A stretch of DNA of 64,000 bases from positions 248,001-312,000 of the forward strand of contig NZ_SKBR01000002.1 of the NCBI RefSeq assembly GCF_013450295.1, written 5' to 3'. This document shows, in pieces, positions 27,863 through 36,847 of this stretch. Under the pieces are notes generated by a model, which was not told the DNA's origin, made no database searches, and was given only the letters and a program-made list of their open reading frames with translations. This stretch comes from Streptomyces sp. AJS327. Its GTDB lineage: Bacteria; Actinomycetota; Actinomycetes; Streptomycetales; Streptomycetaceae. The position numbers and the translations under genes were made by a program. The first letter of the stretch is position 1, and each line of letters begins with the position of its first letter.

Positions 27863-28103
27863 GCGGCCGAGGGTACTGAGCCGCCCGGCCCCACCGGGGA
27901 GGTTCGGTACCCGTCGGTGGCTGGAAGTGAATATGCGCCCCTCGTCTGCACCCGTGCACCGAGCCATGTCGACTCACCGATAGTTATGATCCGTTGCGCA
28001 TGGTGGGTGCTGGGTATGTAGCCGGTGGCTCGCCGCCATGCGGCCGTGGGCTATCCGTGTCCGTACCGATCCCTGCCGACCGCGTACTTGGAGGTGAGCC
28101 GCC

Positions 28104-28298
28104 GTGGCACTGTCGATTTCGGCGGTTGTGCTGCTGGCGATCATCGTCTTCCTGCTGGTCAAGAAAGCCGGACTGAAGGCTGGACACGCGGTGGTCTGCG
28201 TGCTGTTGGGCTTCTATTTGGCCAGCTCGTCCATCGCCCCCACCATCAACGAAGTCACCACGAACGTCGCCGGCATGATCGAGGGCATCAAGTTCTGA
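28104..28298 (+). CDS. Small conserved membrane protein (64 aa)
   Basis: A GTG start at 28104 with GGAGGTGA at 28090-28097 encodes 64 residues. There is one N-terminal span (ISAVVLLAIIVFLLV), a basic KKAGLKAGH turn, and a second hydrophobic stretch (VVCVLLGFYLASSSI) ending in a short polar tail. I recognise no domain. It lies 66 bases upstream of mshB on the same strand, and could share its transcript. Confidence 0.75.
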   Translation: MALSISAVVLLAIIVFLLVKKAGLKAGHAVVCVLLGFYLASSSIAPTINEVTTNVAGMIEGIKF

Positions 28299-28364
28299 GG
28301 TGACCCGCCGCCGGGGACCGCCCTCCCCGGCGCGGACGGTCCGGTACGGCATACGCTCAGGGGC

Positions 28365-29294
28365 ATGACCGATGCCCCCGAGCGGTGCCTGTTGTTCGTG
28401 CACGCTCATCCCGACGACGAGTCGATCAACAACGGCGCCACCATGGCCAAGTACGCGGCCGAGGGCGTCCGTGTCGCGCTGGTGACCTGCACCCGGGGCG
28501 AGGAGGGCGAGGTGATCCCCTCCCGGCTCGCCCACCTGGCGCCGGGCCGGGACGACACCCTCGGCCCGTACCGCACGGGTGAACTCGCGGCGGCACTGCG
28601 CGAACTCGGCGTCACCGACCACCGCTACCTCGGTGGCCCGGGGCGCTACCGCGACTCCGGCATGATGGGCGCCCCGCAGAACGACCACCCCGAATGCCTC
28701 TGGCAGGCCGACCTGGAGGACGCCGCGGGGCAACTCGCGCGCACCGTCCGCGAGCTGCGTCCGCAGGTGCTGGTCACCTACGGCCCGGACGGCGGATACG
28801 GCCACCCCGACCACATCCGGGCCCACCAGATCGCCATGCGCGCGGCCCGGCTGGCGGCCGACTCCGGCCACGAGCCGGAGGCGGGCGTCCCGCACACCGT
28901 GCGCCGGATCTACTGGAACTGCCTGCGGCGAACCGGGGTCGCGGCGGAACTGGCGCGGCTGCGAGAGGACGCCGCGGCGGGCCGGTGGCCCACCGTGCGG
29001 GCCGAGGGCCCCACCGAGATGTCCTTCGCGGGCGTGGCGGAACTCTCCGATCTGCCCGGGGTGGTGGACGACGCGACGGTCGACGTCCTCGTCGACGCCT
29101 CCGACTACGCGGACGCGAAGGCCCGGGCGATGGCCGCGCACGCCACCCAGATCGTGGTGGACGCACCCTGGTTCGCGCTCTCCAACGGCCGGTGGCAGCC
29201 CCTGGTCGCGGTGGAGGGCTATCAGCTCGCGGAGCCGCACTCCGGTGCCCCGCGAGGCGAAGCGGACGACCTTTTCGCGGGAGTGAACGTATGA
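28365..29294 (+). CDS. mshB: N-acetyl-1-D-myo-inositol-2-amino-2-deoxy-alpha-D-glucopyranoside deacetylase MshB
   Basis: This zinc deacetylase carries out the second dedicated step of mycothiol synthesis, removing acetate from GlcNAc-inositol. The 309 residues belong to the PIG-L/LmbE family. The metal motif HPDDE lies at residues 15-19 and GGYGHPDH at 143-150, so His15, Asp18 and His147 correspond to the zinc ligands of M. tuberculosis MshB. Length and the Actinobacteria-only pathway fit. It overlaps the next gene by four bases (ATGA), so the two are co-translated. Confidence 0.95.
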   Translation: MTDAPERCLLFVHAHPDDESINNGATMAKYAAEGVRVALVTCTRGEEGEVIPSRLAHLAPGRDDTLGPYRTGELAAALRELGVTDHRYLGGPGRYRDSGMMGAPQNDHPECLWQADLEDAAGQLARTVRELRPQVLVTYGPDGGYGHPDHIRAHQIAMRAARLAADSGHEPEAGVPHTVRRIYWNCLRRTGVAAELARLREDAAAGRWPTVRAEGPTEMSFAGVAELSDLPGVVDDATVDVLVDASDYADAKARAMAAHATQIVVDAPWFALSNGRWQPLVAVEGYQLAEPHSGAPRGEADDLFAGVNV

Positions 29295-29728
29295 GCGGCA
29301 AGGCGGCGGCCCGTCCGGCCACCCCGGCCCCCGGCCCCGGCCCGATCCCCCGGCCGGTGCCCGCGCGCAAGGGCGCCCGGGTGGGCGTCTACCTGCTGCT
29401 CGCCGTGCTCGGCGCGTTCACCGGGACCGCCGGGGCGCTCGTCCAGGGGGCCTGGTTCCCGGGCGGGTTGGTGCTGGCCCTCGCCGGTTCCGTCGGGCTG
29501 TTCTGGGGCGGCGCCACGTTCTGCCGCACCAAGATCGGGGCGGTCGCGCCCGGGGCGGGCTGGGCGGTGGTGGTGCTGGGGCTGACCACCTCACGAGCCG
29601 AGGGCGACTTCCTCTTCGCCGCCGGGGCGAGCTCGTACCTGTACCTTCTGGGCGGGATGCTCGCCGCGGTGATGTGTGCCACGATCGCGCTGCCCGCGCC
29701 GCTGGTGCCCGCGGAACGGCACCGCTGA
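29291..29728 (+). CDS. Small integral membrane protein coupled to mshB
   Basis: The ATG at 29291 overlaps the mshB stop (ATGA). The product has 145 residues: a Pro/Ala/Lys-rich N-terminus of about 35 residues, then four hydrophobic spans ([67 protein letters not shown]). A membrane protein of about the same size follows mshB in M. tuberculosis (Rv1171). It resembles the family I know as DUF6113, though I cannot confirm that. No function is known. Confidence 0.8.
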   Translation: MSGKAAARPATPAPGPGPIPRPVPARKGARVGVYLLLAVLGAFTGTAGALVQGAWFPGGLVLALAGSVGLFWGGATFCRTKIGAVAPGAGWAVVVLGLTTSRAEGDFLFAAGASSYLYLLGGMLAAVMCATIALPAPLVPAERHR

Positions 29729-29857
29729 CGGGTCCCGCCCGGCGAGCGAGTCCCTCGCCCTGCGAGCCCCACCGGCCGCCCCTATAAGGTGGTGCGCGCC
29801 GGCGAGCCGCCCCTCGGACCCTCGTGAGGGCGGTGAATCCAACCGGGAGTACCTGCT

Positions 29858-32125
29858 GTGAGCCGTGAAACTGACAGTCCGTCCTCCGGGCCCGAGCGAG
29901 GGCGCGGCGGTTCGGCGTACCCGCCCGGAACCGAGCCCTATGGCGCTGCCGGGAGGGGGGCCGGAGAGGCCGCCGAGCCCGGCTCCGGTTCCGAAGCGGA
30001 CACCGACGAGCCGAGGACCGAGACGACGATCACCACGCGCGTCCGGATCAACATCCCCGGATCGCGGCCCATTCCGCCCGTGGTGATGCGCACCCCCGTC
30101 GGTGAGGAGGGCGCCGCCCCCGAGAACGGGGGCAGGAGCGGAGCGGGCGAGGACCCCGCTCGCGGAGCCGGGGGAACAACCCCCTCGGCCCGGAGGGTGA
30201 CCCCCTCGGCCACGCCCGTCACCCCGGCCTCCGGCCCCGCCGGTGGCGGCGCCTCCCCGGAGACCCGCGCGTCCGACGCGCCGGACCCGACGGGGAGCGG
30301 CGCCCGGACCGCCGCGTCCGGTGAGCAGGCCCAGGAGCCCGGCTCCGAGGGCGAGTTCACCACCCCGACCAGCGACTGGTTCGCGCCACGCAAGCAGCCG
30401 CGCGCCGCCGCGAGCGGGACGGGCGCCGCCGGTACGACGGGCGGCGCGCCCGCCCCCGGCCCCTCCGCCGGGACGCCGACTACGCCTCCGCCGGGCCCCG
30501 GGCCCACGGGGAGCGACGGCCGGGGCGACCTGCCGTACGTCACCGATCCCCGCCCGGCCGAGGGCGCGCCCCCGGCCTTCCCCGGCGGCCCGCACCCCGG
30601 GGATGACGCGCGTACCGCGACGCCGCCCGACGGCGTGCCCGTGGTCCCCTCCGACCCGGCGGGCCCCCCGCCCTTCCCGCCCTCCGGCCCCACGAGCGGC
30701 CCGGCTCCCGGCGGGATGCAGCCGCCCCCGCCGACCGGGCTGCCCAGCGGCCCGCCCACCGGCGTCGGCAACCAGCCGCCGGGCGCCTTCGACGGCGGCG
30801 CCAGCCCGTTCGGTCCAGGCCCGTCGACGGGCCTGGGCCAGCCCGCGGGCATGGGCCGTACGCCGGACACGGGGCGGCCGACGGGCACCGACCAACCGCC
30901 CGGACCGGACGGCGGACCGGGGGCGGCCGCGCCTGGCGCGGGTCCGCGGCCCGGGCCCGTGGGGGAGCCGCCGCTCGCCGCCCCCGGCGGACCGGACATC
31001 AGCGACACCCTGGTCGGCGGCATGGCCCCGGTCCCGCCCGCGGACGAGGACGCCGCCGCGCCACAGGGCCCCCCGGTGCCGCCGCCCACCTTCCCGGCCG
31101 CCGAGCCGGAGGCGGAGAGCGCGGCGGCAGCTCCGGCCGCGAGCCCCCCGGCGAGCGCTGGCGGAGGGCGCAAGGGCCGCTCCAAGCTGGTGCTGGCCGG
31201 TGCCGGAGTGGTGGCCCTCCTCGGCGTCGCCTACGGCGCGGGACTGCTCCTCGACCACGCCGACGTGCCGAACGGCACCACGGTGCTCGGCGTCGACATC
31301 GGCGGCAAGAGCAAGCACGAGGCCGTCAACACCCTCGACAAGGCGCTCGGCAAGCGCGCCACGGCGCCCCTCACCCTCAAGGTGGGGGACCGGGTGACCA
31401 AACTCAAGCCCAGCGTCGCGGGGTTGACGCTGGACAACGAGGCGACGGTGCGCGCGGCGGCCGGGCGCGACTACAACCCCGTCTCGGTGATCGGCTCGCT
31501 CTTCGGCGGGACCCGCTCCGCCGAACCCGCCATCACGGTCGACGCCGAGAAGATGGAGTCGGCGCTGTCCCGGGTCTCCTCGGGCGGCGGCGGCACGCCC
31601 CAGGACGGCATGGTCCGCTTCGTCAACGGCAGGGCGGTGGCCGTGAAGGGGAAGCCCTACCAGGGCATCGACACCACCAAGGCGGCCGAGACGCTGGAGG
31701 AGGCGTACCGGGAGCGGGCCGGGGGCGGTGCGAACAACACCGTCTCGCTGCCCGTCTCCCGGCAGCAGCCGAAGATCGACGACCGTGAACTCCAGCGCGC
31801 CGTCAACGGGTTCGGGAAGACGGCCATGTCCGGCTGGCTGTGGCTCAAGGCGGGTGACGTGGAGGTCCCGTTCAGCCAGGAGACGCTGGGCGAGTTCCTG
31901 ACCATGCGGCCGGGCGGCGACAGCCTCCAGCCGGTCATCGACCCCGCGGCGCTCCAGCGCACCTACGGCAACGCCTTCGACAACGTGGTGGTCAAGGCCG
32001 GTACCGGCACGGTCAAGATGACGCCGAAGCACGCCGCGGCCGTGATGATCGAGGCGCTGCGGAAGCAGGCGCCCGCCGAGCCGAACAAGCGGGTCGCCGT
32101 CGTGCAGGGCGCCAGCGGCGGCTGA
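29858..32125 (+). CDS. Membrane-anchored protein with extracellular peptidoglycan-binding (PG_binding_4/YoaR-like) region
   Basis: This protein has 755 residues. The GTG at 29858 follows GGGAG. Residues 1 to about 440 are a cytoplasmic low-complexity Pro/Gly/Ala region with an embedded TRVRINIPGSRPIPPVV motif. One span (LVLAGAGVVALLGVAYGAG, about 446-464) is followed by an extracellular part beginning VPNGTTVLGVDIGGKSKHEA, the repeat unit found before VanW or L,D-transpeptidase domains. No catalytic domain follows, so a structural or wall-sensing role is likely. The transcript ends at a very strong hairpin. A possible -10 (TATAAG at 29783-29788) lies upstream. Confidence 0.8.
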   Translation: MSRETDSPSSGPERGRGGSAYPPGTEPYGAAGRGAGEAAEPGSGSEADTDEPRTETTITTRVRINIPGSRPIPPVVMRTPVGEEGAAPENGGRSGAGEDPARGAGGTTPSARRVTPSATPVTPASGPAGGGASPETRASDAPDPTGSGARTAASGEQAQEPGSEGEFTTPTSDWFAPRKQPRAAASGTGAAGTTGGAPAPGPSAGTPTTPPPGPGPTGSDGRGDLPYVTDPRPAEGAPPAFPGGPHPGDDARTATPPDGVPVVPSDPAGPPPFPPSGPTSGPAPGGMQPPPPTGLPSGPPTGVGNQPPGAFDGGASPFGPGPSTGLGQPAGMGRTPDTGRPTGTDQPPGPDGGPGAAAPGAGPRPGPVGEPPLAAPGGPDISDTLVGGMAPVPPADEDAAAPQGPPVPPPTFPAAEPEAESAAAAPAASPPASAGGGRKGRSKLVLAGAGVVALLGVAYGAGLLLDHADVPNGTTVLGVDIGGKSKHEAVNTLDKALGKRATAPLTLKVGDRVTKLKPSVAGLTLDNEATVRAAAGRDYNPVSVIGSLFGGTRSAEPAITVDAEKMESALSRVSSGGGGTPQDGMVRFVNGRAVAVKGKPYQGIDTTKAAETLEEAYRERAGGGANNTVSLPVSRQQPKIDDRELQRAVNGFGKTAMSGWLWLKAGDVEVPFSQETLGEFLTMRPGGDSLQPVIDPAALQRTYGNAFDNVVVKAGTGTVKMTPKHAAAVMIEALRKQAPAEPNKRVAVVQGASGG

Positions 32126-32147
32126 ACCACCCACTCACCCGGACACC

Positions 32148-32188
32148 CCGCCCGTCCGTGTACGGAACTCCCGTACACGGACGGGCGG
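32148..32188. terminator. Bidirectional terminator between convergent genes
   Basis: Bases 32148-32165 are perfectly complementary to 32171-32188, an 18-bp stem with the five-base loop AACTC. This is the strongest hairpin in the window. It lies between two convergent genes (stops at 32125 and 32236) and can serve both. Confidence 0.92.
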
Positions 32189-32235
32189 TTCGGTGTCCAG
32201 CCGCGCGCAGCACGCGGACTCCCGGGGAAGCGCCC

Positions 32236-33132
32236 TCAGTTGAGCCGCGAGCGGGCGGCCCGCGCCGATCTGCGGGCGTGCTCGGCGGCGTTGGGCTCCA
32301 TCGTGCCGATCGCGGCCGCGTACTCGTCCAGTTCGGCCGCGCCCTTCAGGAAATCACCGCGTTCCACCAGGAGTTGGGCGCGGTCCCGGCGCAGCTTCGC
32401 CGGGTGGTGGGGGAGGAGCAGCGCCAGGTCCAGGGCCCAGAGCTGCACCGCCGACTGCTCCGGCCGCCCCGCCGCCCAGGCGCGGATGTTGTTCAGCACC
32501 CGCAGGACGATCTCCAGCGGGTCGGCGGGCTGGAACAGCGCCGGTGCCAGCCGGGCGCGCTGGCCGGTCGCCCGGGAGACCAGGAGTTCGGCCTCGTCGT
32601 CGGTGAGCGGGCGGCCGCCGTCGAACGGGTCGGCCAGCACGTGGTCCCCCGAGGGGTCACCGAAGCCGACCATGAAGTGCCCGGGCAGCGCCACCCCGTA
32701 CACCGGCGCCCCGGCGCGCCGGGCCACCTCGATCCACGCCACCGACAGGGTGATCGGCAGCCCGCGCCGCCGGTCGAGTACCGCGTGCAGCAACGAGGAG
32801 TCCAGCCTGCGGTAGTCGGCCGGGGTGCCCCGGAACCCGAGCCGCTCGCCCAGCAGTTCGCGCAGTACCCGCGCCCACGCCTCCGGGGGCCGGGACGCCG
32901 CGTACGGCAACTGGCCCGCGAGCCGGTCGAGTTCCACCTGCGCGGCGACGACGAGGGGGTGCTCCGGGCTCTCCGTTGCCGTCCCCCCGTCGTCGTCGGG
33001 CGTGCTGCCGCGGGGAGCGGAGTGGCGCTCCGCCTCCACGCCGATCAGCAGGCAGAGCAGGGCGAGGTCAGGTCGCTCCTCGCGGGTCGCCTCGGCGAAG
33101 TGGCGCCTGTTCGCCACCGGTTCCATGCTCAT
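32236..33132 (-). CDS. SirB1/transglutaminase-like family protein
   Basis: This protein has 298 residues. The core LLHAVLDRRRGLPITLSV, IEVARRAGAPVYGVALPGHF and DPFDGGRPL is the SirB1 family signature (a transglutaminase-like fold often without enzyme activity), followed by a helical TPR-like C-terminal region. The ATG at 33132 overlaps the stop of the upstream GNAT gene (ATGA), so the pair is coupled. A second Met at position 3 is an alternative start. Function is unknown; the family occurs widely in bacteria as a single-copy gene. Confidence 0.85.
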   Translation of the reverse strand: MSMEPVANRRHFAEATREERPDLALLCLLIGVEAERHSAPRGSTPDDDGGTATESPEHPLVVAAQVELDRLAGQLPYAASRPPEAWARVLRELLGERLGFRGTPADYRRLDSSLLHAVLDRRRGLPITLSVAWIEVARRAGAPVYGVALPGHFMVGFGDPSGDHVLADPFDGGRPLTDDEAELLVSRATGQRARLAPALFQPADPLEIVLRVLNNIRAWAAGRPEQSAVQLWALDLALLLPHHPAKLRRDRAQLLVERGDFLKGAAELDEYAAAIGTMEPNAAEHARRSARAARSRLN

Positions 33133-34325
33133 CCCCTCGGAGCCGTGCGGTAGTGGTAGCGCTGGTACGTGGTGAAGCCCAGCCCCCGGTAGAGGTTGAG
33201 CGCCGCCGAACTGTCCGGCGTCACCTGGAGATACGCGGCGGAGGCTCCCTCCGCCCGTGCCCGCCGGGCGAGTTCGGCGAGTACCGCGCTGGCCAGTCCC
33301 CGGCGGCGGTGGTCCGGGTCGACGGCGAGCGCGGCGAACCCGGCCCAGCGCGGAGCGTCGCCGGGGTCGGCGTCGTCCACCACGCAGCGGCCGATCGCCG
33401 GTGGCGGGCTCGTCCCCTCATCGAACTCCCCGTCATCCGGGGTGAGTTCGCTCGCGTCCCGATCCCGGAGGGTGGCGAACCAGACTGAGGGGCCGCCGGT
33501 CAGCACCTCCCGCGCGGGACCGCTCAGGCCCTCGGCGCGGTCGTAGCGCGCCAGCCAGTCCGCGTCCGGCTCGCGGCGCAGCGTCACCCGGTGGTCCGGC
33601 GCGCCCCCGGTCAGTGACGTGAGTTCGCCGACGAGTACCAGGGCCGGGCGCTCGGGCGTCCAGCCCCGTTGAGCCAGCGCCGCGTCCAGCGCGGGGTCGG
33701 CTCCCGGACCCTCGGTCGTCAGCTGGATCCGGGCGGGCAGCCCGCGCTCCGCGTACCAGTGGCGGATCCGGCCGAGCGTGCCGTCCAGCGTCCCGTCCAC
33801 CCCCGGGGAGCGGGGGACGGCGCTGGTCCCCCCGGCCCCCGAGGCGGCGGCCTCCTCGGCAACATCGTCGGGGTCTGACCAACTGGCGGGCGGCAGGGCG
33901 GAGTTGGCGCGCGCGGTGAAGCCGCCGGCGGCGCGGAGCGTCCAGCCCGCGAGCCGTTCGGTCTCCGTTCCGGGCCACCCGCGCGCGGCGATCTCCACCA
34001 GCGCGCGGCCGCTGGACGGACGGGGCGGGGTGGCGCGCGCCCCGGGGGCCGTCGTACCCCGGGCGCGAGCGGCGGATCGCCGGACGGGCGGTGGGCCCGG
34101 CACCACCTTCCCGGCGACGAGCGCCTCCTCGCGCAACTCGGCCACGCCGCCGTCCCGGCGAGTGATCTTCAACACACCGCTCTTCCACGATGTGAGAACG
34201 CCTACGGTGTCGGTGAACACCGGACGCGGGCGCAGCTCGCCGGTCCGCGATCTGACGGAAACACGCTTACCCACGTCAGACGGGGTGATACGCACCTCAA
34301 GGCGTCCGCCCGTGGTGAACTCCAC
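33129..34325 (-). CDS. GNAT family N-acetyltransferase
   Basis: I take the GTG at 34325 (VEFTTGGRLEVRITPSDVGKR) because AGGAGGGG lies about 11 bases upstream; longer starts would intrude on the divergent fdxA promoter. The 398 residues contain an N-terminal beta-rich region of about 90 residues (KRVSVRSR, TDTVGVLTSW) and a C-terminal GNAT domain with VDPDHRRRGLASAVLAELARRA as the acetyl-CoA motif and the final NLYRGLGFTTYQRYHY. The substrate is unknown. It is coupled by a four-base overlap to the SirB1-like gene. Confidence 0.88.
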   Translation of the reverse strand: MEFTTGGRLEVRITPSDVGKRVSVRSRTGELRPRPVFTDTVGVLTSWKSGVLKITRRDGGVAELREEALVAGKVVPGPPPVRRSAARARGTTAPGARATPPRPSSGRALVEIAARGWPGTETERLAGWTLRAAGGFTARANSALPPASWSDPDDVAEEAAASGAGGTSAVPRSPGVDGTLDGTLGRIRHWYAERGLPARIQLTTEGPGADPALDAALAQRGWTPERPALVLVGELTSLTGGAPDHRVTLRREPDADWLARYDRAEGLSGPAREVLTGGPSVWFATLRDRDASELTPDDGEFDEGTSPPPAIGRCVVDDADPGDAPRWAGFAALAVDPDHRRRGLASAVLAELARRARAEGASAAYLQVTPDSSAALNLYRGLGFTTYQRYHYRTAPRG

Positions 34326-34463
34326 AGCTCTTCCCGCCCCTCCTGTTCGTGTTGTGCCCGGGAACGGAGATACTAGGGGCGGGCATCGACGACGCCGCGC
34401 TCCCGCGCGCCCCGCGGCGGAGCCGGACACCGGCCCGCCGCCCTACTGAGGAGGAACGACAGC

Positions 34464-34790
34464 GTGACTTACGTCATCGCGGAGCCTTGTGTCGACCTGA
34501 AGGACAAGGCTTGCATCGAGGAGTGCCCCGTCGACTGCATCTACGAGGGCCAGCGGTCCTTGTACATCCACCCGGACGAATGCGTCGACTGCGGAGCCTG
34601 CGAGCCGGTCTGCCCGGTCGAGGCCATCTTCTACGAGGATGACACTCCCGAGGAGTGGAAGGACTACTACAAGGCGAACGTCGAGTTCTTCGACGAGCTG
34701 GGCTCGCCGGGCGGCGCGAGCAAGCTCGGCCTGATCGAGCGGGACCACCCGCTGATCGCCGCGCTTCCCCCGCAGCAGCACGACGAGTGA
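34464..34790 (+). CDS. fdxA: Seven-iron ferredoxin (FdxA/FdxC type)
   Basis: This small acidic electron carrier has 108 residues. The GTG at 34464 follows GAGGAGG. Cysteines 9, 17 and 50 match the [3Fe-4S] ligands and 21, 40, 43 and 46 the [4Fe-4S] ligands of actinobacterial 7Fe ferredoxins, with Cys25 as the extra conserved one. It lies 58 bases upstream of dapC, the same pairing as fdxC-Rv1178 in M. tuberculosis. It probably serves cytochrome P450s or other redox enzymes. Confidence 0.95.
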   Translation: MTYVIAEPCVDLKDKACIEECPVDCIYEGQRSLYIHPDECVDCGACEPVCPVEAIFYEDDTPEEWKDYYKANVEFFDELGSPGGASKLGLIERDHPLIAALPPQQHDE

Positions 34791-34848
34791 GTCCCTGCCG
34801 GGCGGGGGCGTTGGCCTCCGCCCGGCGTCCTGAAAGCGAGCGCGCCCC

Positions 34849-35955
34849 ATGGCCCCCGTCACCGCCGTCTCGGCCCGGCTCCCCGTCTTCCCCTGGGACC
34901 GGCTCGAACCGCACAAGGCCACCGCGACCGCCCACCCGGGCGGCATCGTGGACCTCTCCGTCGGCACCCCGGTCGACCCCGTCCCTGAGGTGATCCAGCG
35001 GGCGCTCGCGGAGTCGAGTGACACCCCCGGCTACCCCACGGTGTGGGGCACCCCACGACTGCGTGACGCCCTCGTCGACTGGGGCACCCGCCGTCTCGGC
35101 GCACCGGACCTCGACCACGCCAGGGTGCTGCCCCTGGTCGGCTCCAAGGAGTTCGTGGCGTGGCTGCCGACCCAGCTCGGGCTGGGCCCCGGCGACCGTG
35201 TGGCCCACCCCCGGCTCGCCTACCCGACCTACGAGGTCGGCGCCCGGCTGGCGGGCGCCGAACCCGTCGTCTACGACGACCCGACCGAGCTGGACCCCAC
35301 ACACCTGCGGCTGCTCTGGCTCAACTCCCCCTCCAACCCCACGGGCCAGGTGCTCGGCGCCGAGCGGCTGCGGGCCGCGGTCGAGTGGGCCCGGCGGCAC
35401 GGCGTGCTGGTCGTCAGCGACGAGTGCTACCTGGAGCTGGGCTGGGAGGCGGAGCCCGTCTCCGTGCTCCACCCCGAGGTCAGCGGAGGCTCCTCGGAGG
35501 GACTGCTCGCGGTCCACTCGCTGTCCAAGCGCTCGAACCTCGCGGGCTACCGGGCCGCGTTCGTCCTGGGCGACGCCGCGGTCCTGGCCGAGCTGCTGCG
35601 GGTGCGCAAACACGGCGGGATGATGGTGCCCGCCCCGGTGCAGGCCGCCACGGTGGCCGCGCTGGGAGACGACGCGCACGTGGCCCGGCAGCGCGAGCGG
35701 TACGCCCGCCGCCGGACCGCCCTGCGCGCCGCGCTGGAGGGCGCGGGCTTCCGCGTCGAGCACAGCGAGGCGTCGCTGTACCTCTGGGCCACGCGGGACG
35801 AACCCTGCTGGGAGACGGTGGCCGCGCTGGCCGGGCGGGGCGTGCTGGTGGCGCCCGGGGACTTCTACGGTCCCGCCGGTGAGCGCTTCGTCCGGGTGGC
35901 GCTGACAGCGCCCGACGAGCGCGTCGAGCAGGCCGTCCACCGACTGGAGGGCTGA
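34849..35955 (+). CDS. dapC: Succinyldiaminopimelate transaminase DapC
   Basis: This fold-type I PLP aminotransferase has 368 residues and acts in the succinylase branch of diaminopimelate/lysine synthesis. The Schiff-base lysine is in SLSKRSNLAGYR (Lys about 227), and NSPSNPTGQ and the Tyr of SDECYLEL are typical of the family. The Arg of the C-terminal FVRVAL contacts the substrate carboxylate. The partner gene dapE lies 2 kb downstream. The ATG follows GAAAGCGAG, a modest binding site. Confidence 0.93.
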   Translation: MAPVTAVSARLPVFPWDRLEPHKATATAHPGGIVDLSVGTPVDPVPEVIQRALAESSDTPGYPTVWGTPRLRDALVDWGTRRLGAPDLDHARVLPLVGSKEFVAWLPTQLGLGPGDRVAHPRLAYPTYEVGARLAGAEPVVYDDPTELDPTHLRLLWLNSPSNPTGQVLGAERLRAAVEWARRHGVLVVSDECYLELGWEAEPVSVLHPEVSGGSSEGLLAVHSLSKRSNLAGYRAAFVLGDAAVLAELLRVRKHGGMMVPAPVQAATVAALGDDAHVARQRERYARRRTALRAALEGAGFRVEHSEASLYLWATRDEPCWETVAALAGRGVLVAPGDFYGPAGERFVRVALTAPDERVEQAVHRLEG

Positions 35956-36169
35956 GCGCGGCGGCGCGGGCCGTCGAGGCGATCGGCGCCCCGAGTGGGG
36001 CCCTTCGCCCGGAACGCCGCCTGTCCGGCGGGGTGTTGGCGGTGGCGGGCCGTCGGCCGACGGGGGAGGCGACCGGTTCCGGTGAGCCCGGTGGTGGCGG
36101 GGCGACGGTGCCGCCCCGGTCGGCGTGGGGGCGGGAGCTGGCCGTGCCGCGTCCCGCCCCGTCCAGGCG

Positions 36170-36391
36170 TCAGCCCGAGATGGGCACCTGGATGTCGCCG
36201 GGCAGCTTCTTGGTGACCTTGCCCAGCGCGCCGCCCAGACCCTTGCCGGTCTCCTCCGGGCTGTTCTGGCCGCCCTTGTCGGGCGCCGGGGCGGGCTCCG
36301 TGGCGGAGGCGGCTCCGGCCGCGCCGCCCAGGAGGGCGGCGGCGCCGAACGCCGTCAGCAGCGCGGACGTGGCGATCCGGGGAAAGGACAT
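36170..36391 (-). CDS. Small secreted protein (73 aa)
   Basis: The ATG at 36391 has AAAGGAG seven bases upstream. The first 30 residues are a Sec signal peptide (ATSALLTAFGAAALLGG) with cleavage likely after ASA or SATE. The mature peptide of about 43 residues is Pro/Gly/Lys-rich and ends KKLPGDIQVPISG. There are no cysteines. Start, signal peptide and codon bias are convincing, but I know no function; streptomycetes encode many such short exported proteins. Confidence 0.72.
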   Translation of the reverse strand: MSFPRIATSALLTAFGAAALLGGAAGAASATEPAPAPDKGGQNSPEETGKGLGGALGKVTKKLPGDIQVPISG

Positions 36392-36847
36392 GGTGCTCCT
36401 TTGACGCGAGACTGCGGAACCTTGCGATGTGCCGTCCGCCGCGCCTGGGCGGCGGGTGGGACGGCCTCCGGCCGGGCGCGCCCGGCGGACGCCGTGCCTA
36501 TCGCCCCGAAGGCGCCGGAAGTTGCGGTTCCGTGATGTAAAGAGTTCGCAATGGGTCTGATCATCGGGCGTCGGGTGAAGCGGCCGGTCAGGCGCCGCCC
36601 CGCGACTCGTCGCCCTCCCCAACTCCCGCTGTGACGCGACGACTTCGGAACCCGTCGCGGTCCGCGCCGCCCGGTCACCGGGTGGCCGTGGGGCCCCGGA
36701 CGGCAGCCCGGCGCCGTCAACTCCCGGACCGGGCCGCCCCCCGGACCGGGGAGGGGCCCCGTACCCCCGACGGCGCAGCCCGTGCGCCGCCGCCCATCCA
36801 GCGCGCGACGGTGAGGAACCAGTGGGGAAGCGCGGGAACCGGCGGGG
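36392..36847. other. Intergenic region upstream of small secreted protein gene
   Basis: No gene is supported in these 456 bases. The part at 36525-36570 is AT-richer (TGATGTAAAGAGTTCGC) and probably contains the promoter of the secreted-protein gene, reading leftward. Nothing else is recognisable. Confidence 0.4.

Noticed and set aside
34359..34390. ECF promoter upstream of fdxA
   Set aside because: GGGAAC is present but no GTT or CGTC lies at the required spacing.
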